Below, one piece after another: positions 62,832 through 64,000 of a DNA stretch of 64,000 nt; positions within the stretch are counted from its first letter, which is position 1, and the number at the start of each line of letters is the position of its first letter. The stretch lies in assembly GCA_018066285.1 (NCBI GenBank), contig JAGHRS010000006.1:62001-126000 (forward strand), in the 5' to 3' direction. The stretch comes from Candidatus Treponema caballi (GTDB lineage Bacteria > Spirochaetota > Spirochaetia > Treponematales > Treponemataceae). The position numbers and the translations under genes were made by a program. Under the pieces are notes generated by a model. The model had not been told where the DNA came from. It worked only from the letters and a program-made list of their open reading frames with translations, and ran no database searches.

Positions 62832-63995
62832 TCAGAAATTGAAAATCAGGTTGATAACGGTAAGATCACTTGAAGAGAATTGGTTGACAAGTGACTCAAA
62901 CTTGACATTAACCTTTTTACAGGCTTCATCAAGATAAGACAGATAATACAGGCCAAGGTCAGTTCCTTCCTGTCCTTCAGGAAGTTCCTTGTAAAAATCA
63001 ATCAGCGATCTTTTTCCAGTATCTGCAGATGATTTATTCTGAATATTTTCTTTAAACTCCTGGAACTCATCATCTTTGTTATACAGAGTAATCTGAAGTC
63101 TGCCCTGCTTTCCGATGGACATTGATCCACCACCAAGCTTCCAGGAAATAAATACAAGTTCGTGATTTCTTTCAAGTTCTTTAACTATTTTCTTTCTGAT
63201 ATCAGGATCGTATATGACCATGTCACTGTCATCAATTCCACGATACATGACTTTCGCTTCTTTCCTCATGTTTGCGTTCTCGCAGTTGAGGGCAAGTTCC
63301 ATAACCATCAGGGAAACGTATTCAGCAATCTTACTCTTATCCATATACTGCTGAATAACCCTGCGGATTTCGCTGAGCATTTCACCGAAACCATCTTTGT
63401 TATAGAACTTTACAATGATGAACCAATTGAACAGGCTTAATCTGTTAAGGAACTTTTCCGTCATAAGAAGATAAATATTCTTTTCTTCCATTGAGAGCTG
63501 CTCGTCACTGAGAATCTGGTCATAAACAGGCTTAAGGATGTCATTTCTGGCTTTCTTTATAATTTCATCACTGTTTACAAGTCTTTTCCTTATCTGCTCA
63601 TCAGTCATCTTTGTATTGCTGTCGAGTATCTGCGAAGGATTTGAACGGTTGAACTTGTGCACACACGTTGTATCAAGAAGAGCATCTTTTATTTCTCTGT
63701 CAAACTGTTTATACAGAATTGAATAAACAACGAGTTTGGCAAGATCCATGATTTCCTGTCTTGATGATACGAACTCTGGCATTGATATTTCTATTTTTGA
63801 AATGTAATCAACCAGAATCATCCGTTGCAGGGAAAGAGGTGAAAATGAAGTCAGGGCAATACCCGATTCATCAACATTGTCAGCGAGTCTGAAACGAATA
63901 AGTTTCTGATTGTGACTGATAAAGTGAGAAACGCCTTCTTCTGTAAGAACTATTTTAAGAGGAAGATTAAGAAGAGATTTCTTACCAGTCGCCAT
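62832..63995 (-). CDS. Hypothetical protein with GHKL/histidine-kinase-like ATPase features
   Basis: 387 residues, soluble. ELALNCENAN at 233-242 looks like an N-box (E..N..N) and GTDLGLYYLS at 344-353 like a G2 box of GHKL ATPases, with KLGGGS at 286-291 between them. No phosphoacceptor His box or receiver domain is seen. The first 220 residues are helical and unrecognised. Only 5 bp upstream are in the window, so its promoter is not visible. Confidence 0.6.
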   Translation of the reverse strand: MATGKKSLLNLPLKIVLTEEGVSHFISHNQKLIRFRLADNVDESGIALTSFSPLSLQRMILVDYISKIEISMPEFVSSRQEIMDLAKLVVYSILYKQFDREIKDALLDTTCVHKFNRSNPSQILDSNTKMTDEQIRKRLVNSDEIIKKARNDILKPVYDQILSDEQLSMEEKNIYLLMTEKFLNRLSLFNWFIIVKFYNKDGFGEMLSEIRRVIQQYMDKSKIAEYVSLMVMELALNCENANMRKEAKVMYRGIDDSDMVIYDPDIRKKIVKELERNHELVFISWKLGGGSMSIGKQGRLQITLYNKDDEFQEFKENIQNKSSADTGKRSLIDFYKELPEGQEGTDLGLYYLSYLDEACKKVNVKFESLVNQFSSSDLTVINLIFNF

Positions 63996-64000
63996 AATGT

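Noticed and set aside
1-64000. Mobile elements, prophage, CRISPR arrays, defence islands
   Set aside because: No transposase, integrase, phage or cas genes and no regularly spaced direct repeats were seen; gene content is core.

Overview
The window looks like a stretch of chromosome from a Treponema-like spirochaete. The evidence is a contiguous spirochaete-type flagellar export/switch/motor operon that includes fliY, flbD, flhG and fapA-like genes, short spirochaete-style lipoprotein signals, and a housekeeping gene set with no IS elements, phage genes or CRISPR. Genes are packed tightly, with 4-23 bp overlaps in many operons. No gap exceeds about 190 bp. The species cannot be named from the sequence alone.

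Layout. (1) 1-3198, minus: ankyrin protein > murG > CvpA-family > holB-like (cut by the window edge). (2) tRNA-Phe (minus), divergent from a predicted outer-membrane beta-barrel gene (plus). (3) 4457-21446, minus: one long flagellar operon, in transcription order flbD, motA, motB, fliL, fliM, fliY, fliO, fliP, fliQ, fliR, flhB, flhA, flhF, flhG, a membrane-anchored hypothetical, fliA (sigma-28), fapA and two hypotheticals. (4) 21585-25165: an exported hypothetical and a btuFCD-like ABC importer. (5) 25171-29232, minus: two tandem long-chain acyl-CoA synthetase paralogues behind a promoter flanked by twin operators. (6) 29377-33458, plus: thiI, family-4 uracil-DNA glycosylase, priA. (7) 33514-41166, plus: a short leader ORF with a small membrane protein, then an oppABCDF oligopeptide importer. 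(8) 41170-48926, minus: rpoZ-like, miaA, a 29-codon bS22-like gene, then dxs-folP-cdaA-ybbR-DUF2225-truA. (9) 49012-54281, plus: recO, pyrimidine-nucleoside phosphorylase, recJ, M23 peptidase. (10) 54273-57109, minus: ligA and tpiA. (11) an HD-GYP membrane protein (plus). (12) 58638-63995, minus: GHKL-like protein, lipoprotein, trmB, two tandem RCK-type channel-like proteins and a lone cyclic-nucleotide-binding protein.

The observations I would follow first are about gene expression. Several genes (recO, thiI, the first channel gene, the ankyrin gene, flbD) and two tiny leader ORFs have a -35/-10 pair with 17-bp spacing placed so that the expected transcription start is at, or within 1-2 nt of, the start codon, with no normally spaced Shine-Dalgarno. 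This suggests leaderless mRNAs. In front of dxs, a 21-residue leader ORF of this kind runs through an intrinsic terminator hairpin, and its stop codon overlaps the TTG start of dxs, an arrangement suited to translation-controlled attenuation. recO and rpoZ appear to share one palindromic -35 hexamer in mirror-image promoters. At the protein level, the channel pair lacks a canonical K+ filter, FliY carries a methionine/glycine-rich linker, and OppC, OppA and RecJ carry large insertions.
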